Shown: in pieces, positions 47,037-60,442 of the stretch
Position numbering within the stretch: the first letter of the stretch is position 1
Layout: each line of letters starts with the position of its first letter
Source: Cyclina sinensis
Lineage: Eukaryota > Mollusca > Bivalvia > Venerida > Veneridae
Reading direction: 5' to 3'
Assembly (NCBI GenBank): GCA_012932295.1
Contig: JAAONU010000018.1
Location: 3,900,206-3,964,205 of the forward strand
Length of the DNA: 64,000 bases
Notes under the pieces: model-generated
What the model saw: the letters and a program-made list of their open reading frames with translations, nothing else
Database searches by the model: none
Told to the model about the DNA's origin: nothing
Translations under genes and position numbers: made by a program

Positions 47037-50000
47037 TAGCAACTTGACATATACACAGGTTTGCTAATTCTACCCACCTAGCTGACTTGCATTGTCTGTA
47101 ATTGACAGACTGCCTTGTAGACAGATGGAGTGATAATAAATATAAAAAAACACAAGTATCTGTTGACTGGAATAACTAAACTCTGCTTCAATAAAAAACA
47201 AAAAAACAACAGACTTGGGGGACTGGCTTTTGGGCAGAAATCAATATAAATTTGATCATGAAAAATCTGCTGATGCCAAAGGAGCAGACATCAGCTATGA
47301 AAGGGTAATATAAAAGCATTATGACTCTAGAAAATTGCAGCTTATCATCATAAATCTTGATGTAGCTTTTATCACATGGCTAAAAACTGCTTATAAATAA
47401 TGGAAAAGGGGTTTTTAAAACAATTTGCACGGACCAATATATTCCATGCTTAGAAAATAGAGATGGGGAAACATGCCATTCAACTCGACATCAGCTGTTT
47501 TTGCATATTATATAGTAATGTTTTTCTACATAAATTTAGCAGCAAATTATATTGCAAGGTGCTTTTAAGATTTGTAATGTTTTCTTCATAGTTGAAGCCC
47601 CCAATTTGTACTATGGGATTAAATGCATAAATTGTTTTCTTGGCACATCCATTTGACATGCAGAAGAACTCCTGCTGTGCTGTGTTAATTATGGCTATGT
47701 CTTTATTGGGAACCTGCTCACACTGTACAATCTTTGGATGACATTTTAGCCCGATTTTTTATAATCGATAACCAGTTTTTTTCCTTCTCGCTGGCTTTTC
47801 CCAATAATTACTATGAGTGGAAAGCTTTTGATAAGAGACGAATTTTCTCAGTTTAGAACTATTTTCAGTTAGTTAATTGGTAAGAGGCAGAAAAAAGAAG
47901 CCATTTTGTTTTGCAGAATGCAGTAAATTATAATCTTTTGTTGTCCTTTAAGCAGTGTACTGAGACCCTTCTCCATGGTCAAGTCAGCTGACCTCAAATC
48001 ATGTAAGCTCTCACTGATTGATAGTCATGGGTTTGAGCCTGGCTTATGTAACTGACATTTACCATGTATGTGAGAAAGTCAGCATTTTCTTATAGAAAAT
48101 AGAAGTCTAGGGCTAGTTGTGCCCAGGAACAATGGTTAAACTGCATGGCTCACATTGACTTAGGAACAAATCTTTAAAGCAGGAAATGTTCTTGTGTAGC
48201 TTCACAGTTGATATGTGACATTTTGCATCATCTGAAATAACTGCAGTTGTGATTCTTGTTGTAGCATATTTAATTGGAGGTTAAAAGATGGCGGAACTTT
48301 GAAACTTTTCCTGTAAAAGCAGAATGCCATTTTAAACATTACCCCATGCTTAGAATAGAGCAGACATTTGCAAAAGGCAAATTACTTTAAGTATTCTAGA
48401 GTATTATAGAGGAATTTTTTATAATCTTTAAGCCTTAAAGCACATTAGCATATAGTAATCATTAAAAAAGAAGCATCATGTGAAATACATGCAAATATCA
48501 ATTCAGACAAAAGCTTAAATCCTTATAACAGTATATACATGTAATGCAGTGATTTTTTTTTCAAGCTTTTAACAGGAAATTAGGAACAGATGGTCAAAGT
48601 TCAATAAAGTATGCACAGATTCTACATCAAAGAAATATATTGATTATTTGGTGCATCATTCAGTACAGATAGAAGAATCACTTAATGCTGCTGGTGAGGG
48701 GATCTACAAAACCATCATACAAACATTGGCTTCACTTCTGTGTAATACCAGAGATCTAAAAATACTGATTATATGTCTCTCGTAGTACATGTAATGCAGA
48801 GACATTTCTTGCAGCTAAACAGACTGAGGCCTTAAAATGTCTGAAAAGATATTTTCAGTTACATGTAGTAGAGTTAAATTAGTCTATATACATTTTGTAA
48901 TCACCTCTAATCACTGTGACACTATAGAAAGCTTGTTATTTTCTAAGAAGCATAATTATTTTATGTTATGGTCAGGTTAGTTTTCCATTATTTGCAGCTC
49001 TAGTGCATTTTGCTGCAGTGTATTAAATATTCCTGTGGCCTAGAAGTACCAAATGAAGGTGTCAGAAACACCATTACTGTCTAAGGGTCCCAGGGGAACT
49101 CTGGGGAATGGATTGTGGCTAGAAACGGATTTTATACAAGCAGGATTAATTAAGGAAATCAGGACAGTAATAAGATTATTTTGTATCATGCTATGAGGGT
49201 TATTGTTGCTGCTAGCCTATATTGTTATTAACATTACTTATAGGCATTTGAATGCTTTCACAAGATTTAATTTAGAGATCTGCCTACAAAAAGCATGGAA
49301 ATTTGCTAATTGAATGTTTTAATTTTAAAACATTGCACCACCGGAAATGATAGTTTCAGGTACTGTCTTGAGTCATGAAATGGAACAGAACATCACTCTT
49401 TTCAAGTACAAATAAACGCATTTTATACATTTTTGATGAACAACAATATGATTGATTCCTCAGTTGATGATGAATCTAGCTGTCTGTTAGAGTTAAAGAG
49501 ATCACAAAAGAATATCAGCATTCATGTGAAATAAAGATTTTTTATTTTACATAATTAAATTCTTACAAAGAAAAAATAAAGAAGTCACTCAGCAGTTTGA
49601 TTCTTTCTCAGTCTTTTCCTTTTGGAAGCTTAGTATCATAATTCCCAGGCAACTGCAGTTACTTTCTTAATGGATGTTTTGTTTTCAGTGTGACAGACGT
49701 AGCAAAGTGCCCAATAATTAAGCAGCAGTAGCCGGGTCCACTTATTCATTAAAACCATGTTTTTGATGACTGTTCAATAAATATTCAAATTTACAAGCCA
49801 CAGTGTTCTCCATATTAATGACATTCCTGATGGAAATAATATCCAAGAGTCTGAAACAGAACTAGGGTTGATACATATTAACATTCATTTCCATACCATC
49901 GTCTAGACAGGAACTTTTTTGTGCCTTAATGTCATAGTAACAGATCAATTGTAAATAGAGTTCCGATGTAAATGCTAATTATGGAAATCCTGATTTATAT

Positions 50001-51689
50001 GACTGATTCCTTTTATTTTGAATACTTGATTTTTGTGTTGCTGATTATCAAAGAAAATGTGGCTGTGCTGGGAAGCTATAAAATATCTTAAAATCAAACA
50101 GGCAACCTTTTGCAGAGAAATTCCATAGGAGAAACATTTGTTATGTCAAGGTCATATTCTGATTAATTATATCTTTCATATTGTTGCTCACATCTGTCTC
50201 TGGAAATACCCATCGATCAAATTTCTCTCACAAAAAGGGCTGAAGAATTTGCCATTAATTTTGAATGCCATTAGCATGTTTTTTCTCTTTAAGGCAAAAA
50301 TCAATTTGAAGCGGAGGCATTTCGATTTTATTAAGAGTGACAAATGAATTTCTTTAACAACACTGGATGAAGTTAAAGTCAGCTTCCTTTATCTCAAAGA
50401 AACAACAAGTTTTATTGAACAGGACTTACTCCTTAACCTGTCAAAAAAAGTTTCTTAAATTAAAGTTATGCTCTGACTTGTTTTTTTTTTGTACGGCATG
50501 ATTGAAGCTCAGACCTTAGAATATTGTTGATGTAGTGGCCTGGACTCCAGCAAAAAGGATTGTTGTGGTGACTTTACACTACAGCCAGAATCTCACTAAA
50601 AACCGTCTTCTTGTGAATGCATTTACTGACCTGTCAAACCTTCCAAGAACTTCACTCAACTTGTATTTGCCTTTCAAATAAGGTTATGACTTGCTGTCTC
50701 ATTAAAAAGCCTTATTTTTTAAAGCCATGTCTTTCTTAAAGAATGTATTAATTTTCAATTGGCAGACATTCCTTTGTGTTGCAACTGTTGTGCATGCAAT
50801 ATGGCAATTTATGTCCCTGGGTATTAATCTGGATAATTAGTTTTCAAGCTCTGTCTTAAATGATATCTCAAAGCTAATTGAAATCATTTGACACAAGAAA
50901 GAAAATACAGTTATCATGGAAACAATATGAAATTTCTTAATGAGGGTTACAGATAGAAAACTATCTGTAGAGTCCTTTAAGAGAAAGAAAAATTCCAAAG
51001 ACTTTGAAGGAAACAAATTAAGTCTTGTTTGCTGAAGAGAAATCTGTTACAAGAAGTCTATTAAACTGAATTTCTACCATGAAAAAAAATTAAGCCATTA
51101 GAAGAAAAGAACAGAAACATAAAAGTGAAGTTGTAAATTAATTCCTTTTTCAGTTTTCCTAAAACCACATTGTTTTCAGGTGATATACCTTTAGGTCTCA
51201 GTTTTATGAATAACCCAGCTGATTAGCCTGTTGAAATTTGGCACCCCACGTTTATCATCCCAGCAATTATATCCCTGAAGTTTGAATTAGATTTGACTGC
51301 TGTGGGATCCCAGTACTCCTTAGATGTATTAACAAAAATATGACTGACACTTTATCTTGCAAAAATTGCTCCAGCCCTGCTGAGAGTCAGTATAGCAGTG
51401 TAAATATTGAGCCAATATAAGTGACAACTTGTCACCAAAAGTTGTAATTTGATATGTAAATCACATTTTTATGACAAGAAAACTGACCAGTTTTCCTAAT
51501 TAAACACTGACCTACAGGTCAGCAGCTATTTTATTAGCAACTAATTCATGGCTGTATGAAGATGTATGCATCTCATGCAGGCTGTGCATGTTCTATTGTA
51601 ATAAAGTTGTAATTAGTTCCGAAGGAAAGCAGCTGAAGATGCAGATATCTTTTTTATTGCAGTGCATTTAAATCTCTTTTTGTGAATAT
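47037..51689. other. Long tract with no transposon ends recognised
   Basis: No exon was fixed and no repeat family recognised, in contrast with the first 32 kb. A 52-codon frame near 50521-50680 (reading VDVVAWTPAKRIVVV) looks coding-like but lacks splice sites. Confidence 0.4.
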
Positions 51690-52620
51690 GCCAAAACATT
51701 TAAGCCTTCAGTTTGGATGTACATGTACTTTTAATTAAGGTTTTATAAACATCACTGTAAAACCAAGGTTGAATGTTTCTTTTGTCTTCTTTAATGAACA
51801 TTGATCCAGATTTGTAACTTGCAGTGTCCACTTCATTTTCTCTGTACATTGATTGCATTGACTTGTCCACATTTTTAGGAGTAGATTTCAAGTTTTCTAA
51901 AACTATTGTCTTCATCTATGGGAGCTCATAAAAATCCTTTTGCTGATGATTTATAACTGCCTTGAATGTCATTTTGTTCTCTAATTGATTCTACAAAGAT
52001 GCTTTCAGATCTTCTATCCTTTGTTTTTGTTGTCATTACCTTAGCTGTATACACAGTCTTGTCATCACATGGTCATAAATTAATCCTAGATTCCTGCTTT
52101 ATTGTTGCTTTGATGTTTGACCTTTGACTTAGTATTGTGTACAAGAAAAGGCTTGGAAATGATGTTCCTTGATCACTGGTCAGTCTGCCAGTAATGTATT
52201 TAACAGCTGTCCACTCAGTTCCATTGTAAGTATACAGATCACTGTCAGTTAGTGTGTGGTCAGTGAACAATGAATGCCAACGACTTGCTTCAGAAATGCA
52301 TTTTATTTGACAGTCAAGTACACTCTTGATGGCCAAGTGGAGAGAATGCTTCTGAAAGCAAATTTTCTTTCCTAGTTGAATTTTTTTTCGTTTCTAGACA
52401 ATGCATCTTGCACTGTTGACATTAATTTCGGTAATATTTTTTGGTGAATCCTGAATGCTCATAAATTTCCTGAACCATTTTCAAACTCAGCATTTACTGA
52501 CAGTATCCCAGATTTTTTGTTTATTTTAGATTCTTGAAGGCTTGCGAAGTTCACAATCAGGTCAAAGAGCCATTATAAGTGGGGACTGTAAAAGTGAGGC
52601 TTGTAAAACCTCCTAGTTAA
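51690..52620 (-). pseudogene. Decayed coding sequence, family unknown
   Basis: Minus-strand translation gives a run of coding-like segments that jump frame: SLQESKINKKSGILSVNAEF, then NITEINVNSARC, then YTYNGTEWTAVKYITGRL, then TKTKDRRSESIFVESIREQN, then KSMQSMYRENEVDTASYKSG. Stops or frameshifts separate them, so no single product could be made. An AG acceptor-like site lies near 52355. It may be a retrocopy or a dead domesticated element inside the cadherin intron. I do not recognise the protein. Confidence 0.4.
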
Positions 52621-55040
52621 ATGAGGTTGAAGAAGAATAAAAACCTGATCTAAGGGAGCCAATAAATGTTTAGCATGCATGTAATTGCTTGGAACTGCAA
52701 GCAATTATTTCCAGTAATTTGTTGTTTATTATCTCTTTTGTGAGCCAAATGATGGGCAGTTATAGTAGTAAATTTATATTAAGTGTTGAATTTTGTATGG
52801 TTTTATTTTGCTTTGTTTTTGTTGTTGCTTTTTTTCTCCCGCTGTAATGATTTTGTATAAAATAGGCAAAAATGCCACAAAATATCCTGAAAAAAAGTGG
52901 TACCATACTTGTTGCATGGTTTTTGGTAGCCTGAGCTATAAAAAGAAGTCCGTCATCAAATACCATTTTATTTTAGTGGTTGAAAGTAACTGTTCCTGAG
53001 TGCTTGATGGATTATATGGTTGACCATGGTCAAACATGGGTCAGTACTTCTGGACATTGATTAACCATGCTTCCTTTAGTATGGAATATTTTAGTGTAAA
53101 TTATTTCACCTCATGTGATGGCATACTTATTTGTTGCCTTTTTATTCATCAGATTTGTTGTTTTCATCCTTAATTGTTTCAATTACATGTACATCAAAAT
53201 CTTAACATTTAAAAAAATTCCAAACCATTGTTGTTAATATGATTCTGCAGTCAGGATATTCTTGAAAATAAAATTTCGAAATATTTTCTTTAAAATGTCA
53301 CGTCATTAGAATGACTTTCACAGGCAGATGAATAATGTGTCTAAATATACAAAAACCAGGAAACTAAAAGTATTTTCTCATTGCTGTTTTATAGCATGTT
53401 TACAGGTGTATCAATCTTGCTGGTATCTCTTTGAAGCTGGTGTTGCCAGTGAAGCTGATTTCTGATTGGTATAATTGATTGATACCTGACCAGTAATTAA
53501 CACAGCATGATAATGTTTCCACATCATCTGGTCTTTGTTCTGTTTGCAGAAACAATATGCCTGTCATCAGTAATGGAGAATGAAGGAAAATTATTTTTCT
53601 CAGAACAGTGCATATTATATATAAAATTTTGTCTTACAGTGACTCAGCCATGTTGTTATGAATAAGTGGGTGGGGAACCTTCCTGAGAGGGTTGTTACTG
53701 TTGTAAACAGGTATCAGTGTTAAGTTAGTCTAAATTTCATTTTTTTTCATTGATTATAGAAGTTCGAAGATCTTATAAGAGCTGGAGTTCTAGTATAATT
53801 CTGAATCGTTTATTGTCACATAATTATAATCTGACTGATAAAAAGAGCAAAACTGGTGTTATCATTCCTGAGCTGTTATCAAATAGCAAAGTCAGGAAAT
53901 TATAGCAAGAAACTGCATGAGCCCTGAGGAGAAAATTTTACCAACATCTGTCAGATTTCAGGAAATGAATGTGATTTTCTAGAAATATATACACCGATGA
54001 TTTCAGATAATAAATAAAAAGTTGAAATATTCTAAATTATTTCAGAGCTTTTTCCTCTTTGTATACAGTGAACCCAGAAACCTGCTGTTGTAGTCGTTGT
54101 TGTAATTTAAGCAGTTTGTTGTTGTTGTCATTCTAGACAGTAGATGCTTGTAGTAAGGTTTAACTTATTATTTTTTATTCATAGAGGTATTTCTCCTGCA
54201 GATAATAAAACATATCTGGATTTCCAACTCAGATCTATATCACAGAGATAGCGCTCAAGTCATGTCAGACTTCCATGCAGTCTGAAGTGTGCTACTAATC
54301 AAGTTCCACTTGGGGACTTTTATTGAGTGTTAAGTAATTTGTTCACACTGATTAAATTCCAGTTCTCTGCTGGTGGAACAATGTGTACCTGTGTGTCTTT
54401 CTGTGATTAAGTTAGGACTTGATTATGGTTTTTGTGGTCAGCCAGACCAGCCAAGTGCTTTACAACAGGACACCGAGAGACTAAAAGTTTTTCTTTGATA
54501 ATTATTTAAATTAATTCCTTAGAATTAAAAGAATGTTCTTGGCAAGGTGCTCAGTGTTAGCATTTCTTGTGCAGGTACACTGTCAAATTGTTGTATTTGT
54601 AAAAATGTCAGGTTTCCATTGAGCTGAATTAAAAAATAAAAAAAATAAAAAACTTCTAGGTCTTAAGAGAAAAGCTATTGATAAACTATAATGAACAGAA
54701 ATTGTGAAGAATGCGAAAGAAAAAAACTCTTGTTATGTAAGCAGTCGTGAAGGAATTTTTATTATGTAAGCCATATTGATCAGCACAATGACAGGCTGAG
54801 CTTGGTATTGTTGACGGTCAGATATTATAAGATATTCTTTACAGGAGGTCTTCTAATTAGTGATACAAATTTGGACACTGCTTAAGTGGACCTAAAAGAT
54901 TAATGACAGAATTACAGTACATTATATAAATATGTGGTACAAAGGCCAGTCAGTTTAAATCTCAATCCCTTTAAATCTCAAAGGAAATAAAATTTCAGAG
55001 CAAAATATTTGAAGTGGACACTGTTTTAAAATGTTTTTTT
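52621..55040. other. Intron DNA, no feature seen
   Basis: AT-rich; short overlapping frames near 52760-53000 lack coding character. Confidence 0.4.
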
Positions 55041-56299
55041 AGTTCATCTGTCACATAGTGACAGGGTGAGCTTTTGTGATCGCCTTTCGTCTGTCGTCCG
55101 TCCGTCCGTCGTCGGTTTACAATTGTTGTCTGCGCTCTAGCGGTCTTAATTTTGGTGCGGTCTTCTTTAAACTTGGTCAGAATGTTTATCTCAATGATAT
55201 CTAGGTCAAGTTTGAAACTGGGTCATGTGACTTTGAAATTTAGGTCACTAGGTCAAGTTTTGATAAAAGCTTTTCTGCACTCTAGTGGTCCTAATTTTGG
55301 TCTGATCTTCACTTTCATTACCATAAGATCTTGGTTCCTTTCTTCAAATTGCCATATTGCATTATTGGTTCCAGATTTATGGCCCCTGAAAGTGCCAAAA
55401 TTAACTATATAGACCTTGTCTGCACAATAGCAGCTTCATTAATCAGACTTGTACAATACTTGAGTTAATATAAGATCTTGCAGGGTTGCCAGGGGACTTG
55501 AAAAGTCAGGGAAATTTGATTTTTTTTCAAGGTCAGGGAATTGTCAGGGAATTTTGAAAATTGGTCAGTGAAAAATAAAAACCCAGAAAAGTTAGTGAAA
55601 AGTCGGGGAAAAATAATTTTGAAGGGCTAATATTGTTCTATTTTATTAAAGATTGCATTTACACATTTTTTCTGTTATGAATCTTTTTCTTTTTAATTGT
55701 GTACATTGAAATTAAAATAAGTATGTGTTACACTCGAAACCCATGTTCCTCCCTCCAAGATCCATGTCACAGCAACCCTCTGAACTTAGTAAGTTCTGCT
55801 ATATAGGCCTTACTGCTGATAGTTTGTGTCTTGCCCATATATTTTTTGCATCTATGGTTGGATTTTAGAATAATTAGCAGAATTGGGAATAGAGTGAACA
55901 TGTGTCATGTACATAATCCCTGTTTGGAACGGTGTTCCAACATTCAGTTCACAGCAACCTAGTTTTTTGTATAACGGCAGGATTTTTAAAAAGATATTGC
56001 GGCACAAACTTCTACATTTTTCAAGATACTGCTTTGAAACTTTTAACATGTTACGTATCATGTGTATACGTGCCTGATATATTTTTTATGAGGCTCAGTC
56101 CATTATAGTCCACGTTGTGCTTTAACAATCCTGATGATGCACGACATCTAGTGAAACTCTACCAAAGATGACCCCATGGTCATAATTGCCTGCACCCTTT
56201 GAGTCAATTGGCAATTGTATTTGCATCCACTGACTCTTGCAACCATTGGGCAGTTGTTGGCAGGTGAGCGACCCAGGGTCCCATGGACCCTCTTGTTTG
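55041..56299 (-). mobile_element. HINE-like element, family 2-related, reverse orientation
   Basis: Minus strand 5' end AAACAAGAGGGTCCATGG with hairpin GGGTCCATGGGACCC and GTCGCTCACCTG (56299 downward). The 3' end at about 55041 is AGCTCACCCTGTCACTATG with hairpin CTGTCAC/GTGACAG followed by an A-run. Interior units carry 'ctagtgacctaaatttcaa'. A short hAT-like repeat seems inserted at about 55482-55785. Confidence 0.6.
55482..55785. mobile_element. Possible hAT-type MITE inside the HINE-like element
   Basis: Left CAGGGTTGCCAGGGGACTTG with many 'gtcagggaa' motifs; right AGCAACCCTCTG. Ends are only partly complementary and no target duplication is visible. Confidence 0.35.
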
Positions 56300-58883
56300 T
56301 ATTGAGGGTTCAAACTAGACTATTTTTTCTAATGTCCTAACATCCATAACCTTGCTTCCATGTTAGTTAATGAAGCAGTTATATTTTCTCCATTTCCTAG
56401 ACTTGAGCACAGTCTGATCAGTCTAGTATTCATTCTAGTATTTTGATTATCCACTGGGACATATTGATTTACTATCAGGAATAAGACAGTATTTTGTCTA
56501 TATCTGTTATTTCGATGACTCTCTGCCCAGCCATTGTGTCTAAGATCAAGATCTTACTCTATGATATTACACTAAGGTTTTCAGATTGCCATTAAGTTAA
56601 CAAGATATGCCAGTTTTCTTTGTCTTTGCTAATGTATTTTCCATCTAAACTGTATAAGATAAAGTGAAATATTAGTATTTCAAACAAAATAATATATACA
56701 TTGATTTCTTTTAGTTTATTGAACATTTTGTACAATTTGATTGTAGAAGACTATTAAATTTTTTGTTCATTTTAAATGTGGGAAGCTTGTGTAAAGTTTG
56801 CTGAATGATGGCTTCCTGGTGTTCTTTACCATTTACAAGCCCCTAAGAAGGGCTTTTTGAGGTCCATCAGATATGTCTGAAGGATACAAATGAACATCCA
56901 TGGTGCCTTGCTCTGTGAAACAACTGTGCCTCACTTTGTCTTAAATTGAGAAATTCCTGATAACAAGCTGAAATTATGAAGTGTTCTGAAGGTAAACGTC
57001 TTGTGTAATATTTCAGAAATTTTAAATTGTTAAAGAAAAAAATCAAAAGAAAAGTTTAAAAAAAAATTGAAATTAAAATGCACTGCATGACAGAAAAAAA
57101 AAACACTCTGGAAAAAAAAACTGATTTTATTAAAACACAATCTTTAGACTCTGCATGTAGAAACTTTATTGATATTTAGTGAAAGTATTAGGGACACACC
57201 CATGATAGCATTACAGCCTCAAACGAAAACAAACTTCTCCCAAGAACATTACTGTAGCTTTCACAGTTAAGTTTCCCAAAATAGATGATTGTGTTTTAAC
57301 AACTCACTTTTCTATGTCTGATAGATTCCATGAATGATGGTATTATACAAGTGATATAGAAAACACCGATAACATTATCCAACTTTAACAGAAATTAAAC
57401 AAATTATCCTCAGAATTTTCAGGTGATTTCTGACAAAGAAGATAAATCTTCATTTTGTGAGAAGCTGCTCTATTTCAAAACCATGAATCATGAATAGTGG
57501 AAGATAACATATACTTTGGCTATAGGTTACATAAGCAAAAGGTGTAATTTTCTGTCTGGAATTAACTTGGAAATTTTCCATATGAGGAAATTTAACTGGT
57601 AGACTTAATAGAGAATTAAATGAGAAGTTTTGAAGCCATTCCTTGAAGTCATGTTCTTGAAATGAGTTTAAGTTTTCCATGCCCACTTTTGAAGTTTTCT
57701 AAACTGTGTACACTGTATGCACTTTTGGGGCTATGGATTCACCTGAACATCAACTATCAATTAATTTAGTTTATAAATTTGAAATTCTCCAAGTAATCAA
57801 TTGATGGATCCCTGACCCCTCAAACTAGCATGATTTAACAAAGAAGTGCAGTTATATTTTCACCACACACAGTAAGTGTTACAAAAGAGCATATGGACAT
57901 GTTTGTGGGTAAAATCTATATATTGTTATTAAGATCTAAGAGTCATGGTGTGGATCCATGAAAAGGTTATTATGAACACTATAAGGTTGATAAATCACCT
58001 GAGACCTAGCTAGCTTAGTGCCAGGTGGAGCTGGGAAACAGGTTTATGTGTCTACTTTATTGTGTAGTTAGTGCATGTTGGCATGTCCTAGATGATAACA
58101 AAGACAATTTATTCTGGCTAATGTATCTGAGTCATATCAAAGAGTGTAGTCCTTGAGCTAGCTTTTTGTTTGGAACAGTAGATATGGTACAATCTTATTT
58201 TGTTGATGGCCTGCCCCACCAAGAATTCCTCTGTTGATTTATACTGAGAAACCTTTCCACAAGACCCCATTGGTTGTACAGTACTGAGCTTGGAATAGAA
58301 CCAATTATGGACCAAAAAGGTTTTTCTGGAGCTAAAATTCTTACCAACTTTTCCTTGGATATTCTCTGCTTAATATGAACCTCTTCTATATTAAATGATT
58401 TAACAAATTAACAGACTAGGAAATTGCATCTAAGGATTGGGACAATGCTTTTCTAGCTGCTGATCATCTACTGATAAAAAAAGTAAGTATAATCTCTAAG
58501 ACAAAGTGAGTAGCCTTGATTGTCATACAGCTCACACTATTGTTTTGTCAGAAATGCTATTAGATCTACTATCTAGTTATAAATTCGCTTCCAGATAGCT
58601 AGACTCTTTCAAGGTTATAAGCTAAATAGTTAAAGATGTTTTCATTAAGGACTGTCCTTATAATAAAGGTCGGCATCATATCACTGACTCATAAAAGCCA
58701 CCATCATCATCATCATAACCATCAGCAGCAACATCATTGTCATCACATTCTTGTCTCTTTCTTGGTTAAAATCCCCTTTGTGCAGTATTTTTTAAGATGT
58801 ATGTGTTGAAACAATGTGAGGCACTTTTATAAATTACTACATTGCATGAAGTATGAATATGACAAGATGTTTATTGTTTGATT
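56300..58883. other. Intron DNA, no exon fixed
   Basis: Minus-strand frames at 57450-57686 and 58118-58315 have mildly protein-like composition but no known domain or clear splice sites. A CAT microsatellite lies at about 58692-58745. Confidence 0.35.
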
Positions 58884-58929
58884 AGAGGATATAGCATGCA
58901 CAGAGGATATAGCATGCACAGAGGATATA
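58884..58929. repeat. 18-bp tandem repeat, 2.5 copies
   Basis: AGAGGATATAGCATGCAC repeated exactly twice and then begun a third time. Confidence 0.85.
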
Positions 58930-59660
58930 TGGATGGTGTGTTTACATAATATGTTATGATATAGTGGCATTATAACAACATTTCTTCTGGATGTCCTTCT
59001 AGAGATTTTCTTATTTAGGGAAAGGTGATTAGGATATAATGTTATAGTTAGCATCTGTAAGAAACATCTAATGTATATATCAAAATGCAAGCAGCTTAGA
59101 TGAGAACCATTTACATTAGTCAGTATATTTGTTCATCTGTCCTTCATTGTTAGGGCAACAAAATATATTCATACACTTGTCTAGACAGTAATTCCTAATT
59201 CTGTAGGATATATGAATATTCAGATTTATTCCAGAAAACTAATTTCTAGATGTCAAATAGACTGGAATAATTAAACTCTTGTGAGGGTTGTTGGAACTCA
59301 GTAAATAAACATTAAATTGTAATATTAAAAATGGCAACTGTGTGAAAGATAAGTTTTGGTACTAAAGAATTAAAGATTTTTGTATGAAAGAACAGCTAAA
59401 AGCTTGTGTAAAAGAAAAAACCTCATTAGATTGACATACTTTCTGTTGGGGAAAATATTTCATGTATGTGTCATGACTGGAAGTACAAGCTTGTTTGATC
59501 TCTTCATTAACCTTTGTAACATAGGTAAAACAAAATGTACTATGAGAGGTATGGCATTTGAACATGCATTTCCTGAACTGATCCTGTTGATGCGTATTTC
59601 ATTGCTGATAGATGGGGGTTGATCTATATCTGATAGCTGTTTGTGTGTTCGCATGTGTTT

Positions 59661-59720
59661 TAGTTGAGATTCCAAGGTGATAGTTGAGATTCCAAGGTGA
59701 TAGTTGAGATTCTAAGGTGA
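59661..59720. repeat. 20-bp tandem repeat, three copies
   Basis: TAGTTGAGATTCCAAGGTGA three times head to tail; the third copy has one substitution. Confidence 0.9.
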
Positions 59721-60159
59721 CTGACAGTGTGAATTTTTTTACATTTACTGATTGACAGAGTAACAAAGCAGAATGAATCAGAGCTTCATTTAATTTACCG
59801 GACTTTTCATAGCTATCTTTGAAAAGATAATAATGTATTATTATTAGAATCATGATTATGATCAATATTTGCAACCTGGTTCTTGTAATAATTCTAGTTC
59901 TTTTTGTATTCTCACAGACTTAAGAAATTTAGGTATTCTCAAAAGAGTTAAACAAATTGTCTAATTTCGATCAGTAACAAGCATCAGAAACTGTGTTTGT
60001 AGATCACAATCAAAGTAATATTTCCTGTCAATAAAATATTATATACCACCAATAATACAGATGTGTCTAATTACAGTATATAATTTCTTTCCTCTTTGTT
60101 ATGGAATGGCAGTTAAATCAGAGAGTTTTGTTTTGATGTTCAGTGCTTACAGCTCTATC

Positions 60160-60442
60160 TATCTGGGTTTATTTATCGGTACCCGTTGCCCATATGACTG
60201 ACGCCCTGTGCAGAGATTAGTTATTCTATTTTCTGGGGAATCATTAGTGCAAGATACAGAGAGCATGATATTCCAGAGACACCCCTGGTTCTTTTGCATC
60301 CTCATTGTACAGCACTGATACATCGGACCTCGGGTTAACGTCTCATCAAAAAGACAGTCACTAATGTTAGTGGAGGAGCAGGGGATCGATCTCAGGACCT
60401 CTGGGTTACCAGTCCAGCGCATTACCACTGGACCACTGATCC
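60160..60442 (-). mobile_element. tRNA-derived SINE
   Basis: Minus strand begins with a tRNA-like head (about 60442-60367): AGTGGTCCAGTGGTAATGC (box A) and GAGATCGATCCCC (box B), with an anticodon hairpin whose loop CTGGTAA would carry GGT (threonine). The body has GATGAGACGTTAACCCGAGG, which resembles a conserved central domain of animal SINEs as I remember it. Stem mismatches rule out a functional tRNA. Confidence 0.55.

Noticed and set aside
58118..58315. Minus-strand 65-residue frame with mixed composition
   Set aside because: Mildly protein-like, but no family, splice sites or neighbouring coding pieces were found.
60367..60442. tRNA-Thr(GGT) gene on the minus strand
   Set aside because: Stem mismatches and continuation into a SINE body make a functional tRNA unlikely.
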